From NCBI RefSeq assembly GCF_016859285.1, contig NC_053403.1:19993448-20057447 (forward strand): 64,000 nucleotides of DNA, in the 5' to 3' direction. The notes under the pieces are model-generated. The model saw nothing but the letters and a program-made list of their open reading frames with translations. It did not search any database and was not told the origin of the DNA. This DNA is from Xiphias gladius. Its lineage: Eukaryota > Chordata > Actinopteri > Istiophoriformes > Xiphiidae. Within the stretch, counting starts at the first letter, position 1, and every line of letters begins with the position of its first letter. Made by a program: the position numbers and the translations under genes. Below are positions 11,640-21,832 of the stretch, one piece after another.

Positions 11640-12795
11640 GGCTTACTTCCTGTTGGCATTAGGTGGAGCGATGACTATAACTAAATATTGGCATGTAGAT
11701 GTCTTTAGGCCAGGAGTCTTAATGAACATGTAAAATTTGGGAAAGATCTGATGTTGTGGATTCGAGTTACAACGGTTTCTGTTTTCATGTCAAAACATCG
11801 AAATTTGCCACACCGCCGAAGAAACGCCATTCAATAAAAAGTCACAATCGTCATAATAAAGCATCATCAAGGTCTTAAGGCTTTTCTGACCACATGTCAG
11901 GTGGATCTCGCCAAACTACTAGGAGGAGTACATCAAAGTATAAGACATGTCCTTTCCTGTTGCCAGTAGGTAAGCGTATAACTTAATATGAGCATGTAGA
12001 TGTCTCAAGGCCAGGACTCTTAACAAGCATGTAAAGTTTGGGGCAGATTGGACAATGTATAAATGAGATACAACAACTTCCTTTTTCATGGTGAAACATT
12101 GAAATTCTCCACGCCTCCACGGTGACACTGTTCAGCAAAAACTAAAAAGCTTTGCAATTAGGTGTCATGAAGGTCTTTAGATTAGACTGACCACATATGA
12201 TTTTGCTTTGATTAATTCTTTAAGAGGAGTTCATCAAAGTGTAACAGCTGTAAATGGCAAAAATGGTGCCAAAATTGCATTGTAAATTCAAAATGGCTGA
12301 CTTCCTGTTGGGCTTAGGTATGGCTCTGAGAGGCTTTTTTGTAAGTCTTGGATTTTTCATGCCTACCGAATTTTGTACATGTGGGTGAAACATACCCAGA
12401 GCTACCATACCTCCTCAACAACAACTTCCTGTTTCATGGAGTTTCATGGCGAAGCATCAAAATTTGGCTTTTGATGAAAACTCACAATTATTACAATAAC
12501 ATAAACATAAACAACATTTGAGGAGGATTTGGCCACACCTACGTGGAAAGCCGATAAAAAATGTAAATTTTCACCACATCTGACGCGTGTGCATAGTTAC
12601 GTGAGTTTTCAAGCAACTTTAGCCCCTCAAAAATGCGATGAACCTGTCCTAAAAATAACAATAATTATAATAATAATAGTAATAATAATAAACATAGCAG
12701 TTTCAATAGGGTCCGTGCACCAGACGGTGCTCGGTCCCTAATAAACATAGCAATTTCAATAGGGTCCTTGCACCGGTCGGTGCTCTGGCCCTAAT
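11640..12795. repeat. Interspersed repeat with about 300-bp degenerate internal units
   Basis: Three diverged units begin near 11640, 11945 and 12295. Each starts with a CTTCCTGTTG phrase, continues with GCATGTAGATGTCT or its equivalent and CATGTAAAATTTGG or CATGTAAAGTTTGG, then ACAAC...TTCCTTTTTCATG, GAAACATTGAAATT and a CACGCC...-like stretch. It closes with a 53-bp duplicated end (12688-12740 and 12741-12793) containing TTTCAATAGGGTCC and GGTGCTC. I recall similar phrases in dispersed repeats of many fish but cannot name the family. No coding frame. It sits inside intron 1 of the serpin copy 2 remnant. Confidence 0.65.
12688..12793. repeat. Tandem 53-bp duplication
   Basis: Two adjacent units starting ATAAACATAGCA at 12688 and 12741 differ at only a few positions. 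Each ends in a GGTGCTC...CCCTAAT phrase. Seen directly. Confidence 0.9.
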
Positions 12796-13120
12796 TAACA
12801 AACTCATAACCAAGACCAAAAACAAAATAAAACAAAAAGAAAAAAATGACAAGAGTTATCTCAGAACATTTCGTATTATGTAGTGAATAGAAAGAATAAA
12901 GCTGACAGCAGGTAGTGACTCAATACCTTTTAAACAGGACACGGTAATGATACCTTATTACCTCTGAACAGCATTAGACTTCCATAACATCATACATTTT
13001 GTCCATATGTATTCAAGATTCAGCTCCATTTCTAAATTACATGAAATGCTCAGAATATTTCAATAAAGAGCTACACTTACCATTAGTGTCCTCTTTGCTG
13101 CAGTTTGGCAGAAACTTCAC

Positions 13121-13440
13121 CAATATTTTCAGTACATCGAAGAGGGTCAGCTGACAGTTCTATTACAAATTAACAAGGATCAGTCTCTTTTCTTGTCCTG
13201 TTCGTAGAGATTTCTGGCAAAACCATCTTTATTGATAACACAACTCACTAAACAGAATATGGGTAAAGAACTCCTTTTGATGTAGGGGATTTTTTCTAAA
13301 ACTGTGGGTTACAAACGCACGTGTGTGTTTGTGAAATCTAAGGCTGCATTTTCCCAGTTGACTGGCCGATTGATTGGTAAATATGCTGTCGTCCGACCAA
13401 TGACAATTTGGTCGGACAGTCGGCAGTGTTGCTTTCACAA
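13121..13440 (-). promoter_or_regulatory. Relict promoter region of serpin copy 2
   Basis: Aligned by eye with 17380-17540 upstream of the intact gene: TCAGCTGACAGTTC is shared, then AAATTAAC, a TGTCCTGT phrase, ACACAACTCACT and ATGGGTAAAGAAC. On the minus strand GTTAATTTGTAAT resembles an HNF1 site (consensus GTTAATNATTAAC), as expected for a liver serpin. No TATA-like sequence is left where the intact copy has one. Confidence 0.45.
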
Positions 13441-13733
13441 GGAGAACATCAATAGTCTTCCAGGATTTTTTATGTAGTTCTATTTTGGGAAAACATATGA
13501 ATATGAGCTGGTCAGCTCTGAGTCTGTTGTTATCATTTTGATATAAAATAATTCGGTTAAAAAAATTTAATATGCTGCAAATACTAGCTTTTTATGTTTA
13601 TTTATATTTCATTTTGGCTAATAAGGCTACCAGGTAGAGTGCACCCTAACAGCTACATATAGTTAATCTAGAGGTAACGTGCATTTTTTTTTTTTCCCGC
13701 AACGAACTGATTGGTTGAAGAGTAGGTACAATT

Positions 13734-13990
13734 TCAATTCAATTCAATTCAATTCAATTCAATTCAATTCAATTCAATTCAATTCAATTCAATTCAATTC
13801 AATTCAATCCGGTTTTATTTGTAATTCAATTCAATCCGGTTTTATTTATATAGCGCCAAATCATAACAGAAGTTATCTCAGGGCACTTTTCATATAGAGC
13901 AGGTCTAGAACAGTCCCTGGCTCATGGTGGGCGGCCGTCTGCCTCGACCAGCTCAGTTGAGAGCGGGGGGCATAGCACAATACAGGTTCC
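13734..13990 (-). mobile_element. L2-type LINE 3' end fragment with (AATTC)n tail
   Basis: A pentanucleotide array of AATTC occupies about 13734-13806. It is followed by TTTATTTATATAGCGCCAAA and sequence with GTGGGCGGCCGTCTGCCTCG. On the minus strand this is a LINE 3' UTR ending in (GAATT)n. The GCGGCC...CTGCCT phrase also occurs at 37950-37980 in the 3' end of the second L2 in this window, which ties the two. Strongly 5'-truncated, non-coding. Confidence 0.7.
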
Positions 13991-14039
13991 ACATAAAAAT
14001 GTAGTAATAATGAGACTAATAATAAAACTAATAATTATA

Positions 14040-14065
14040 ATATAGTATATAATATAATAATATAA

Positions 14066-14097
<32 letters not shown>

Positions 14098-14100
14098 ATG
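14040..14100. repeat. AT-rich simple repeat
   Basis: ATAATA and TATATATA tracts in immediate succession. Seen directly. Confidence 0.85.
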
Positions 14101-14180
14101 GTGCTAATAATAAGACGGGCCTCTTTTGCTGTCCACTGGTAAGGTAGTGTATTTTTGGTTACAAACGTATGTGTGTGTTT

Positions 14181-14954
14181 TCTAATAAGGTGCATTAAAT
14201 GCGTATGAGCTTACAATAATCATCACACAATACTAGAAATCAAATGATACACCAGAAATAAGTGGCCTTTGGGAGAGATATAAAGAGACTCATTCAAAAT
14301 TCAAAATTAGCATTTCAACTAATTTTAACTTTAATTCCATTCTGGAAAAACAACTGGTAGCTTAATAGTTTAGCATTTAGTGGTACTGTAAATTGTACAT
14401 CCTCAGATAATTAAATCTGTGACCTCAATATTATATTGAAAGATTAAAATAAAATTTAATAAATATATCTAAAAACATAAAATGCCAGTTGTTCATGACA
14501 AGACTTTATTTCACTTCATGTTGAAACATGTCGAAACAACAATAGCACAATAACACTTTGTTTCAATGTGTTAGCAGATGTTTCAACTGATATATCTGCT
14601 AATGTTTTCTATTAACTGCATCATATACAACATTCCGGATGGATACAATATATAATGACGTATTTAGACATTTTTCACCTAGTCAGGTTCAAATGACAGA
14701 TGGTAATAAATATGTCATGCTGACATACTACAAGCTTATTAGTAGACAAACATTTCTGTTACTTGATGACAGATCTGTTGACTTACTCATCAAACTATCC
14801 TCTATTCATTTTCTCTTCAATTCTCTTATTATCACTATGACATCTCTACAAGGCTTCCAAATGCTGAGGTAAAAATTAGCTAATGTTCAGAAGCTACTGA
14901 AACTTACTGCAGTGTGAAAATGTAACAAATGTAACACTCATTTCCCCAGCATCT
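14181..14954 (-). other. 3' flank of the intact serpin and 5' flank of copy 2 (tandem unit boundary)
   Basis: The first part (14181-14370) parallels 17600-17770, upstream of the intact gene, and so belongs to copy 2. The part from about 14440 parallels 9130-9350 plus 10640-10870 and is the 3' flank of the intact gene. The tandem-duplication boundary therefore lies near 14370-14440. No coding sequence. Confidence 0.55.
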
Positions 14955-17015
14955 TTACATTGCTGTGGGGTTGTTGATCTTGCCCATGAAGAGGATGCTC
15001 CCAGTGGAATGCTCCAGAATGAAGACCAAGAAGGGCCTGTTGAGTGTCATGATTTCAGGCATACTCATGGGCATGACTTCGATGGTGGTGGAAGCTGCTG
15101 CCTCTGTTCCTGTTTCATCCACGCTTAGCACAGCCTTGTGGGATACCTGCCGAGGAACCAGGAGGAGGCAGTCAGCGTCCAGTTTTATTTAGAGCATATC
15201 TCGGAAAAGTTTAGGTGGTACAAGTTATAAAAGGGTCTGCAGCATCAACGGATTTGTGAAAATTTTCATATTCTTCCATGAATAATTGTTATGAAATAGC
15301 CATATTCCATTAAAGCTCTCACAACATAACAAACATGTGAAGGCATGTTTGCTGAGCCTACCTTCGAGACTTTGAGTTTGACCTCGTAAGACATGCCAGA
15401 AAAATCAGCATTGTTTGCAAAAGCATCTGTCATTCCTAATTCTTTAAGTGTGTCATCCAGGGAGGCATCAGCAGAGATAGAAAACTTTGGCAGGAACAGA
15501 TTCACAGAACTGAGAAACACAGAACATCACCAGTGTCAGAATGACCGGAGAATACAGTTGACTTATGGCTAGTTTACTCAACTTGAGCTGTACTAAATAT
15601 GAACACATTGAGCAAATCAAATACATTTAATCCATTTAACATTTTCTCAGTCACTAGTTTATCCAGGTTATTTTCATGCAGTCACTGGTTATGCTGTCTC
15701 TGTGCATAAAAGCCCAACATACACTGAGGCATTCCCTATAATTATACAGGTAACCACAATGTAAATGTATCTACAACATACTTTACAACCACAAGGGCCC
15801 AGATTCAAAACATATTGAAACTAATTACGTTTACCTTCTGAAGAGCTTGTCGTGCCAGTGTCTGATGTAGTCCTTATTGATGTAGTCCTCCACCTCCTTC
15901 ATTTTGCCTTCATCAGGCAGGACGATCATCATGGAGGTATTGCCCTTGTAGGGCAGCATGATGACAGTGGTGTGGTTGTCAGTGTCCTGATAGAAGTCGT
16001 AGCGTCCCATTCTTTCCATCATGTCCACCTGAACTTTGGTGGTTTTGTCCACATGGAAGTCTGCCTTGTGTGTCAGGTTAACATTGAAGGGTTTCTCCCA
16101 CTGTCCTGTACGAGACAATGGAGGGGGAAGATGAAAACAATATAGATACAGTACGTATACTCAAATGATAGTATATACATGTTTTAAAATGTTGCAACAT
16201 GCTCCATAATTGTTATGCTTTTCTCATATCTTTCACACTGCTATTTTTCACATATACATGGAATGCTCTGTCCTTAACACAATGAAATGTGCATCTGAAC
16301 TTGTACAGATACAGCTTCTCTATGTGTTCAAAGCAGTTGTCTAGCTGCATGCATGGTGTGTTCTTTTAAAGAATTTTTCTATTTGTGCACATGTCCTACC
16401 TCTGAAGTAGACATAGTTGATCAGCACCATGACCATTGCAGGGTCCAAGTCCCTCACCATGTCTTTTATCTTGCCCTGTGTTTTACTTGAAATGAATCTG
16501 TTGATCTCAGCAGCAGCCTCATCAGGTTTTGTAAAGTCGACATGGAAGCTCTCACCAGAGTAGTAGTGCTTGACATCCTTAAGGAATTTCTCCAGAGGAT
16601 TGAAGCCAGAGCGCACTGCAACAGCATTGCCGACATCCAACTGCTGATTCTCCTGGCTGTGGCCAAGCATGTGGAAAAGATGCTCATATGCTTCGTTGAT
16701 CTGTGCCTGGTTGTGAGTGTTGTAGCCCAAGATGGAGAACAACTGCCTGTGTGTTTCACCACGGGCCCCTGTAGACAGCATGGACAGGGTGGTGGAGATG
16801 CCCAGTGGTGAGTAGAAGATGTTCTTTCCAGCAGCAGTCTTGGCATTCAGACTTTTGTAGAGGGCAAAGCCGGAGTCAGCATTGGGAGGGGACAGATTGT
16901 GGCAGCTCAGCTCACCCTCATGGCTGTGTTCAGAGTCTTGGTGATGGTGGTGGTCTGTGCAGGCTACAGCCAGCAGCAGTGCTGCTAGGGCACAACTGGC
17001 AGAGATACCGCGCAT
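14955..17015 (-). CDS. serpina1: Alpha-1-antitrypsin-like serpin, intact
   Basis: A secreted clade A serine-protease inhibitor of 408 residues. Coding exons on the minus strand: 17015-16400, 16105-15835, 15509-15362 and 15146-14955 (616, 271, 148 and 192 bases), all with GT-AG borders and compatible phases. Residues 1-19 are a signal peptide (MRGISASC...LLLAVAC), followed by a histidine-rich stretch DHHHHQDSEHSHE. Serpin signatures visible are NIFYSPLGIS, the shutter-region VMVLINYVYF, PFNVNLTHKADFHVD, and the hinge GTEAAAST. The reactive site is PM-SMP, with Met at about residue 372 as P1 and Ser as P1', as in human alpha-1-antitrypsin. The tail is FMGKINNPTAM; 36 residues follow P1, the human length. 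Family role: inhibition of neutrophil elastase-type proteases in plasma by loop insertion. The two neighbouring copies are pseudogenes, so this is the only coding serpin here. Confidence 0.93.
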
Positions 17016-17032
17016 CTTAACACCCTGTCCAG

Positions 17033-17380
17033 GGAAAATCTAAGGAAGTGAGTTATGTTCAACCACAGTAGGTCTTAGTATTATTTGATAATATACAACC
17101 CTATTCAACATGATTTTTTGCAATGAAATTTTGACAGGTTAATACTTTTAAATTAAACAGGACATATTGATGATATGCTTTGCCTCTAAACAGCTTTACT
17201 TCCAAACTATGATATATTTTGTCACCATGTCTTCAAAGCTTCACTTCCACGTCTAACTTTTACCAATTAATCTAAGTCTAAGTTACCCAAAGGTTAAAGT
17301 TACCTAAAAACGTTACCATATTTCTGTAAAGTGCTATGCTTACCTTTAATGTCCTCTTTGCTGCAGACAGTTTGCTAGAA
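17033..17380 (-). promoter_or_regulatory. serpina1: Non-coding exon 1 and intron 1 of serpina1
   Basis: The minus strand has a GTAAGC donor at about 17343, after GACATTAAAG, and an acceptor CCTGGACAG just upstream of the ATG. This suggests a short untranslated first exon near 17344-17370. The same donor phrase (GTCCTCTTTGCTGCAG on the plus strand) recurs at 13090-13110 for copy 2. Confidence 0.6.
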
Positions 17381-17384
17381 ACTT

Positions 17385-17445
17385 CCCCATTATATAAAGG
17401 AACTCTGAGAGTCAGCTGACAGTTCAGTCAAAAATTAACCAACAC
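17385..17445 (-). promoter_or_regulatory. serpina1: serpina1 core promoter
   Basis: On the minus strand CTTTATATAATGG (about 17390-17402) is a good TATA box about 30 bases before the inferred untranslated exon. Upstream, GGTTAATTTTTGAC (about 17426-17440) is half of an HNF1 site. HNF1 control of alpha-1-antitrypsin in liver is established for mammals; its use here is inference. Confidence 0.55.
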
Positions 17446-18040
17446 CAGTCCCTCATCTGTGTCCTGTACTAAGAGATATCTGGTTAGACTATCTTCACTG
17501 ATGCAACACAACTCACTCAGGACAACATGGGTAAAGAACCGGCAGTGAGATAATGGGCTGGTTAAAAATGTGTGTGAATTTATCTGTACTGCAATGTACA
17601 GATGACATATCTTCATGCTTACAGTAATCATCACATGCTTAGATAAATTAACTGATACACCAGAAATCACTGGCCTTTCAGTATTCAGGGAAACATGAAT
17701 GAACCCCATTTCAGTCTGTATAGTCATTCTAATTTTCACTTGAAATCCATTCTGAAAACAAAAAATTTTGCCATTTTCATGAAATAGCAAGGCTAAATCA
17801 TATAGCAATTCACCAATATTATTGGTCAGTGAACTCAAGGTCTATTCTTTGTTGATTCTGTTGTCTAAACTTTGGCTGCTCCCTATGACGCACAACATGA
17901 TTTTCCATGAGACCGACAGTTGCTCTCTGCTCCTTCTCATTTTTCTTAATTTTTCAAAATTTCTTGATTTATTTACTTATCTTTGGCTACTCTCTGTGGG
18001 CTAGATTCTTATTTTGAGTTGTTACTTGTTTCTCACAATT
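17446..18040. other. Upstream flank of serpina1
   Basis: Non-coding sequence that matches the flank of copy 2 (13200-13330 and 14181-14370) up to about 17800. After that it passes into T-rich sequence before the L2 element. The 136-residue minus frame at 17428-17838 has no domain and is not conserved in the paralogous flank. Confidence 0.5.
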
Positions 18041-21000
18041 TCTTAGATGGTAGCCTGTTTGCTGCCCTGTTAGCCTAGCTTAGCTGTTTGCTGCCCTGTT
18101 AGCCTAGCGTAGCCGTTTGCTGCACTGTTAGCCTAGCCTAGCTTATCAATTTAGTCTCTCATTCCCTACAGCTAACGTTACCTCAATCATGCTATTACGA
18201 TAGCTTGTGTTAGATGTTCCGCTCTTGTAGACAGGGTGTCTCTGCTACAGAGATGTATCTGTCAGCAAACAGTTCTCCTAACGTTACCTTAGATATGATG
18301 GGTACTCAGGATAGCATTAGCCACAGGCCCGACAGCGAACCTGTAAGCGTTAGTGTTAGAACTAGCATAGCCTCATTGGCAGACGGTGCGGAGTTCATCA
18401 CCGTTGCTCATAATAGCAAGCAAATGGTTGTGTGGCATGGTTGCAGTCATCTCTCCTGACTGCAAACTAGGTCTCAACCCTTGCCAGCCCCATTGGTAGC
18501 CCTGTTGGCCTGCGTGTCTCCTCCACCTTTCCTGACAGGGTTTAACAACGCACATTAGTTATATGGGACTCCATCACCCGCAGTGTTAGATAAGCATCGC
18601 CAGCCAATGTTTACTGCTTACTTGGGGCCAGCGCTTCTCACACTGAGGATAATGTGAGGGTACTGGCATCTTAGAGGGAGAAATAGGGAACCCAGGCACA
18701 CCCCAGCACTAACACTAGTTATAGCAACATAGTTATCCATGTTGGCACAAATAACGTTAAGATGAAGATGTTAGAGATCACAACATGTAGCCTAGCCAGG
18801 ACATTTGGGTTTGCCAGAAAAATGAGTTGGAATCAATTAATTGACTCTGGTCCCTTACCCACGCAGAGTAATGATGAGATGTACAGTAGGGTTTCTTCTG
18901 GCCGGCTCATCAATGTAGAGAGCAGGGATTTGGTTTTGTGGATAACTGGCCTTCTTTCTTGGGCACCCTGACCTGCTGAAAGTAGATTGCATTTCATCCT
19001 ACTGAAGTATGCCCTGCTATTTTATCTAGAAATATAGACAGGTGTTTACATCAGGTCTTACATTAGGGGCTTAGCACTCGGCAGGTCATAGGTTATTAGA
19101 AAGCCTGCTAGGTTTATAGGAAGTGCGGTTTTGGAGGCCACTGGTTTAGAAAAGTCTATCCAGGAAAATCGTCAGACTATAGATTATCAGACAGATAGCC
19201 AGATTTACAACATTGGGACTGTCTCCCTCCCCAGCCAAATTACTCACAAGTTTCCTAAATATGCAAATCACCATTAACTAATCACCATTCCTTGATTAGT
19301 TAATGGTGCCATACGGTTCACTACCACCCCTGATGGCAGTGAACTGTATCACAAAGCATCTGACAAAATTCCTCAAAACAGAATTTCAGTGTAATCACAA
19401 TTGTATTTCCACATCATCATATGTGCAGACCACCAAAATTTTCCACTAAAAAGACAAGATGTCTCAGATGTTGCCCAGGCTACTAAACGGGGAGGGAGTG
19501 TGGCATTAATCTGTAGATCTATTTAACCTCTAATCGTATCTTTAACTCTTTTGAGGCTGTAGTATTAAAACCATCTCCATGAGTTATGAATTGCTTTCTG
19601 CAGGGCAACAGACTCCATCCATTCCATTTTGTGGTAATCTGAAGTTTCTATTTATTGGTGACTTCAACATCCACCTGAATAAAGCCTGTGACCGTTTAAG
19701 TAAACCCTTTCTAGCACCTATTGATATTGTTACTTTTCACCCAGTTTGTGCGAGAACCTACTCACTGCAGTGGTAACACTCTTGACCTGATTCTATCCCA
19801 CGGGATAGAGGTGTCTAATCTGAATGTCTCTCCCATCACTTCGGTTATCTCTGACCACCACTTTCTTATTAAATTTGAAGTGATACTATCCTGTATATAC
19901 CACTCAACATATTGGTCCCTCAACTTTAACTGCTCTTGGTGAGTGATTGCCAGTGTTCCTGGCTCCTGTCACTGCAGCGAAGGGCCCTGTTGAAAATTGA
20001 GCCACTGAATTAAACCTAGCTGTGTCTAGTCCTCTGGATTCAGTCTCATCTCTTGCCACCAAAACTAGATGGTCAAAGAGATCTACACCCTGGTTCACTG
20101 AGGAAACACATGCTCTGGCGCAGGCCTGCAGGAGAATGGAGCAAAAATGGCGAAAATCAAAAAGCAGAAGCTCTCTACCTCCAGTGGAACAAGTGTGTAT
20201 TAAATTACAAGCCTGCTCTCTCCACTGCTGGAGCAGCATACTTCTCTGACTTAGTCAGTAACAATAAACACAATTCTGGATTTCTTTTTGACACTGTAGC
20301 TAAACTTACTCGAAAGCAGCTGTCTCTTAGCTCCTCGCCCTTTAGAGTTCATGATTTTCTGCAGATTTTTCTGCAGCAAAACAAATGAGAGTAGATACAA
20401 AATCAGCTCTTCTTTTCCAGCTACTACTGTAGAACCAAATGAGCATTATGTTAAGTCCCAGATAGTTTCTGCTCTACAAATCTTGAAATTAAATCTCTTG
20501 AATCATTGTCTAAGATGGTGCTGGCTTCTAAAGCCACTATCTGCTTCCTCAACCTTCTGCCAGCTAAACTCTTCAAAGATCTCTGGCCAGTTTTGGGACT
20601 TACAGTGCTGAGTATTTATCATTGACTACCAGCACTGTCCCACTGTCTAACCAACTATTATCCTTTGTCTAACCTTCCATTTTCAAAAACACTGTAAAGA
20701 ATTGTGTCTCAGCAGCCTTCGGCACACTTCTCTAACAATAATCTTTTTGAACCTTTTCAGTTTGCCTTCAGGGCCTATCACTCAATTGAAACGACACTTA
20801 GTAAATGATATTTTGCTTTAAATGGATTTAGGTTCCACCTCCTCTTACTGGATTTCAGTGCAGCTCTCAATACCATAGACCATTTTATACTTCCAGACCA
20901 ACTGGAAAACGAATTTGGCGTCTCTGGCCTGGCCCTCATCTGGTTAGAGGTCTACTTATGTGAAAGAACACAGTATGTGTCCTACAATACATCAACATAT

Positions 21001-21832
21001 TCTGATAGGAAATATGGAGTACCCCAGGGCTCGGTTGGCCCTCTGCTTTTCTCTCTTTATATTTCCTCTCTTGGCCAACTTATTTATAGACTCAATTTTC
21101 CCTGCTACGCTGATGATACCCAGCTGTATGTGCCTATAAAGGCTGATGACTCTTCTCAAATTATGAAATTAGAGGTCTGTTTGTCTGCTGTGAAAAACTG
21201 GATGTTTCGAAATTTCCTGCTTCTCTACTCAGTTAAAACTGAAATGCTGGTCATTGGCCTGGCCTGACATAGACACCAGTTTGATCAAGTAACAGTAACT
21301 CTCAACAACTAAGTGATTTCTCATAGTCTGACAGCCACGAATCTGGGTGTCACATTTGATGCTACCCTCTCCTTCGATCGGCACATTAAATACATTACTA
21401 AGACCGCCTTTTTTCATCTACATAACGTAGCTAAAATTCTGTCTTTTCTGGCCATGGCAGATGCTGAAATCCTAATTTACACTTTTTTTTCATTGATATT
21501 AGATTATTGTAACATTTTGTTTTGTGGCCTGCCACATGCTAGTACTAAAAGGATTCAAATGGTTCAGAATGCTGTGGCGAGAATTTTAACTAATCCCAGA
21601 AAATGTGACCACATTACACCAGTTTTAGCTTCCCTTCATTGGCTCCCTATCACTGTCAAAATAGACTTTAAGGTGCTTTTAATTTTAATTTTTTTAAATG
21701 GGCGTGCCCCCTCATACCTGTCTGATCTCCTTAAATCTTATATTCCATGCCATGCTCTGCATTCTCAGAATTCAGGACTCCTGTCTGTCCCCAGAGATAA
21801 AAATAAGTCTGCTGGCTGCAGGGCATTTTCCT
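18040..21832 (+). mobile_element. Near full-length L2-type LINE, 3'-truncated
   Basis: In order: a 5' region with three 29-bp monomers (18057-18143), then an ORF1 region. In that region HVGTNNVKMKMLE and DSGPLPTQSNDEMYSRVSSG (18740-18950) mark the esterase-like domain of L2 ORF1. ORF2 follows, with endonuclease end SGNTLDLILSHGIEVSNL (about 19770-19830) and reverse transcriptase pieces: NLPF near 20660, FRAYHSIETTL, LLDFSAALNTIDH (20840-20885), YGVPQGSVGPLLFSLYIS (21010-21070), the catalytic CYADDTQLYVPIKADD (21100-21150) and the L2-typical LDYCNILFCGLPHAS...VLASLHWLPITVKIDFKVLL (21500-21700). Several stops and frame changes make it dead. The reading breaks off at about 21832, where another LINE begins; the usual 3' UTR is absent. 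Confidence 0.88.
18057..18143 (+). repeat. Three 29-bp monomers in the L2 5' region
   Basis: GTTTGCTGCCCTGTTAGCCT and its close copies start at 18057, 18086 and 18115, a period of 29. Seen directly. Repeated 5' units often act as LINE promoters; that role here is inference. Confidence 0.9.

Larger units (their letters stand above)
10872..13120 (-). pseudogene. serpina1-like pseudogene, copy 2 (exon 5, first part of exon 2, exon 1)
   Basis: This is a decayed paralogue of the intact gene at 14955-17015. Exon 5 starts at about 11090 after an AG acceptor and reads EAVLRVDEIETVATA, with the loop LMSRSIHE and the C-terminal strand NRPFLVFILKKSTRNILF. The usual stop after the NNP motif is lost and the frame runs on to 10872. 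About 50 bases later, 11150-11290 matches only the first part of exon 2 (signal-peptide region). Exons 3, 4 and most of exon 2 are missing. A piece near 13080-13110 matches the non-coding exon 1 and its GT donor, and 13110-13440 matches the promoter side. Intron 1 is swollen by a unit-repeat element (11640-12795). The hinge Gly-Thr-Glu-Ala-Ala of an inhibitory serpin has become Glu-Thr-Val-Ala-Thr. Confidence 0.85.
13307..14180. mobile_element. Insertion flanked by a 24-bp near-repeat, containing an L2 tail
   Basis: The word GGTTACAAACG...GTGTGTGTTT occurs at 13307-13330 and again at 14157-14180 with two differences. The serpin-flank alignment to 17550-17800 is interrupted exactly between them. 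The inserted 850 bases carry a small inverted pair GTCCGACCAA/TTGGTCGGAC at 13391-13420 and, from about 13734, an L2 3' end. The flanking repeats may be a target-site duplication or a local tandem duplication. Confidence 0.5.

Noticed and set aside
13734-13806. Regular array of short units, considered as a CRISPR-like array
   Set aside because: It is a pure AATTC pentanucleotide microsatellite forming the tail of an L2 fragment, without spacers.
17428-17838. 136-codon minus frame upstream of serpina1
   Set aside because: It overlaps the promoter and flank shared with serpin copy 2, where the frame is not kept, and has no domain.
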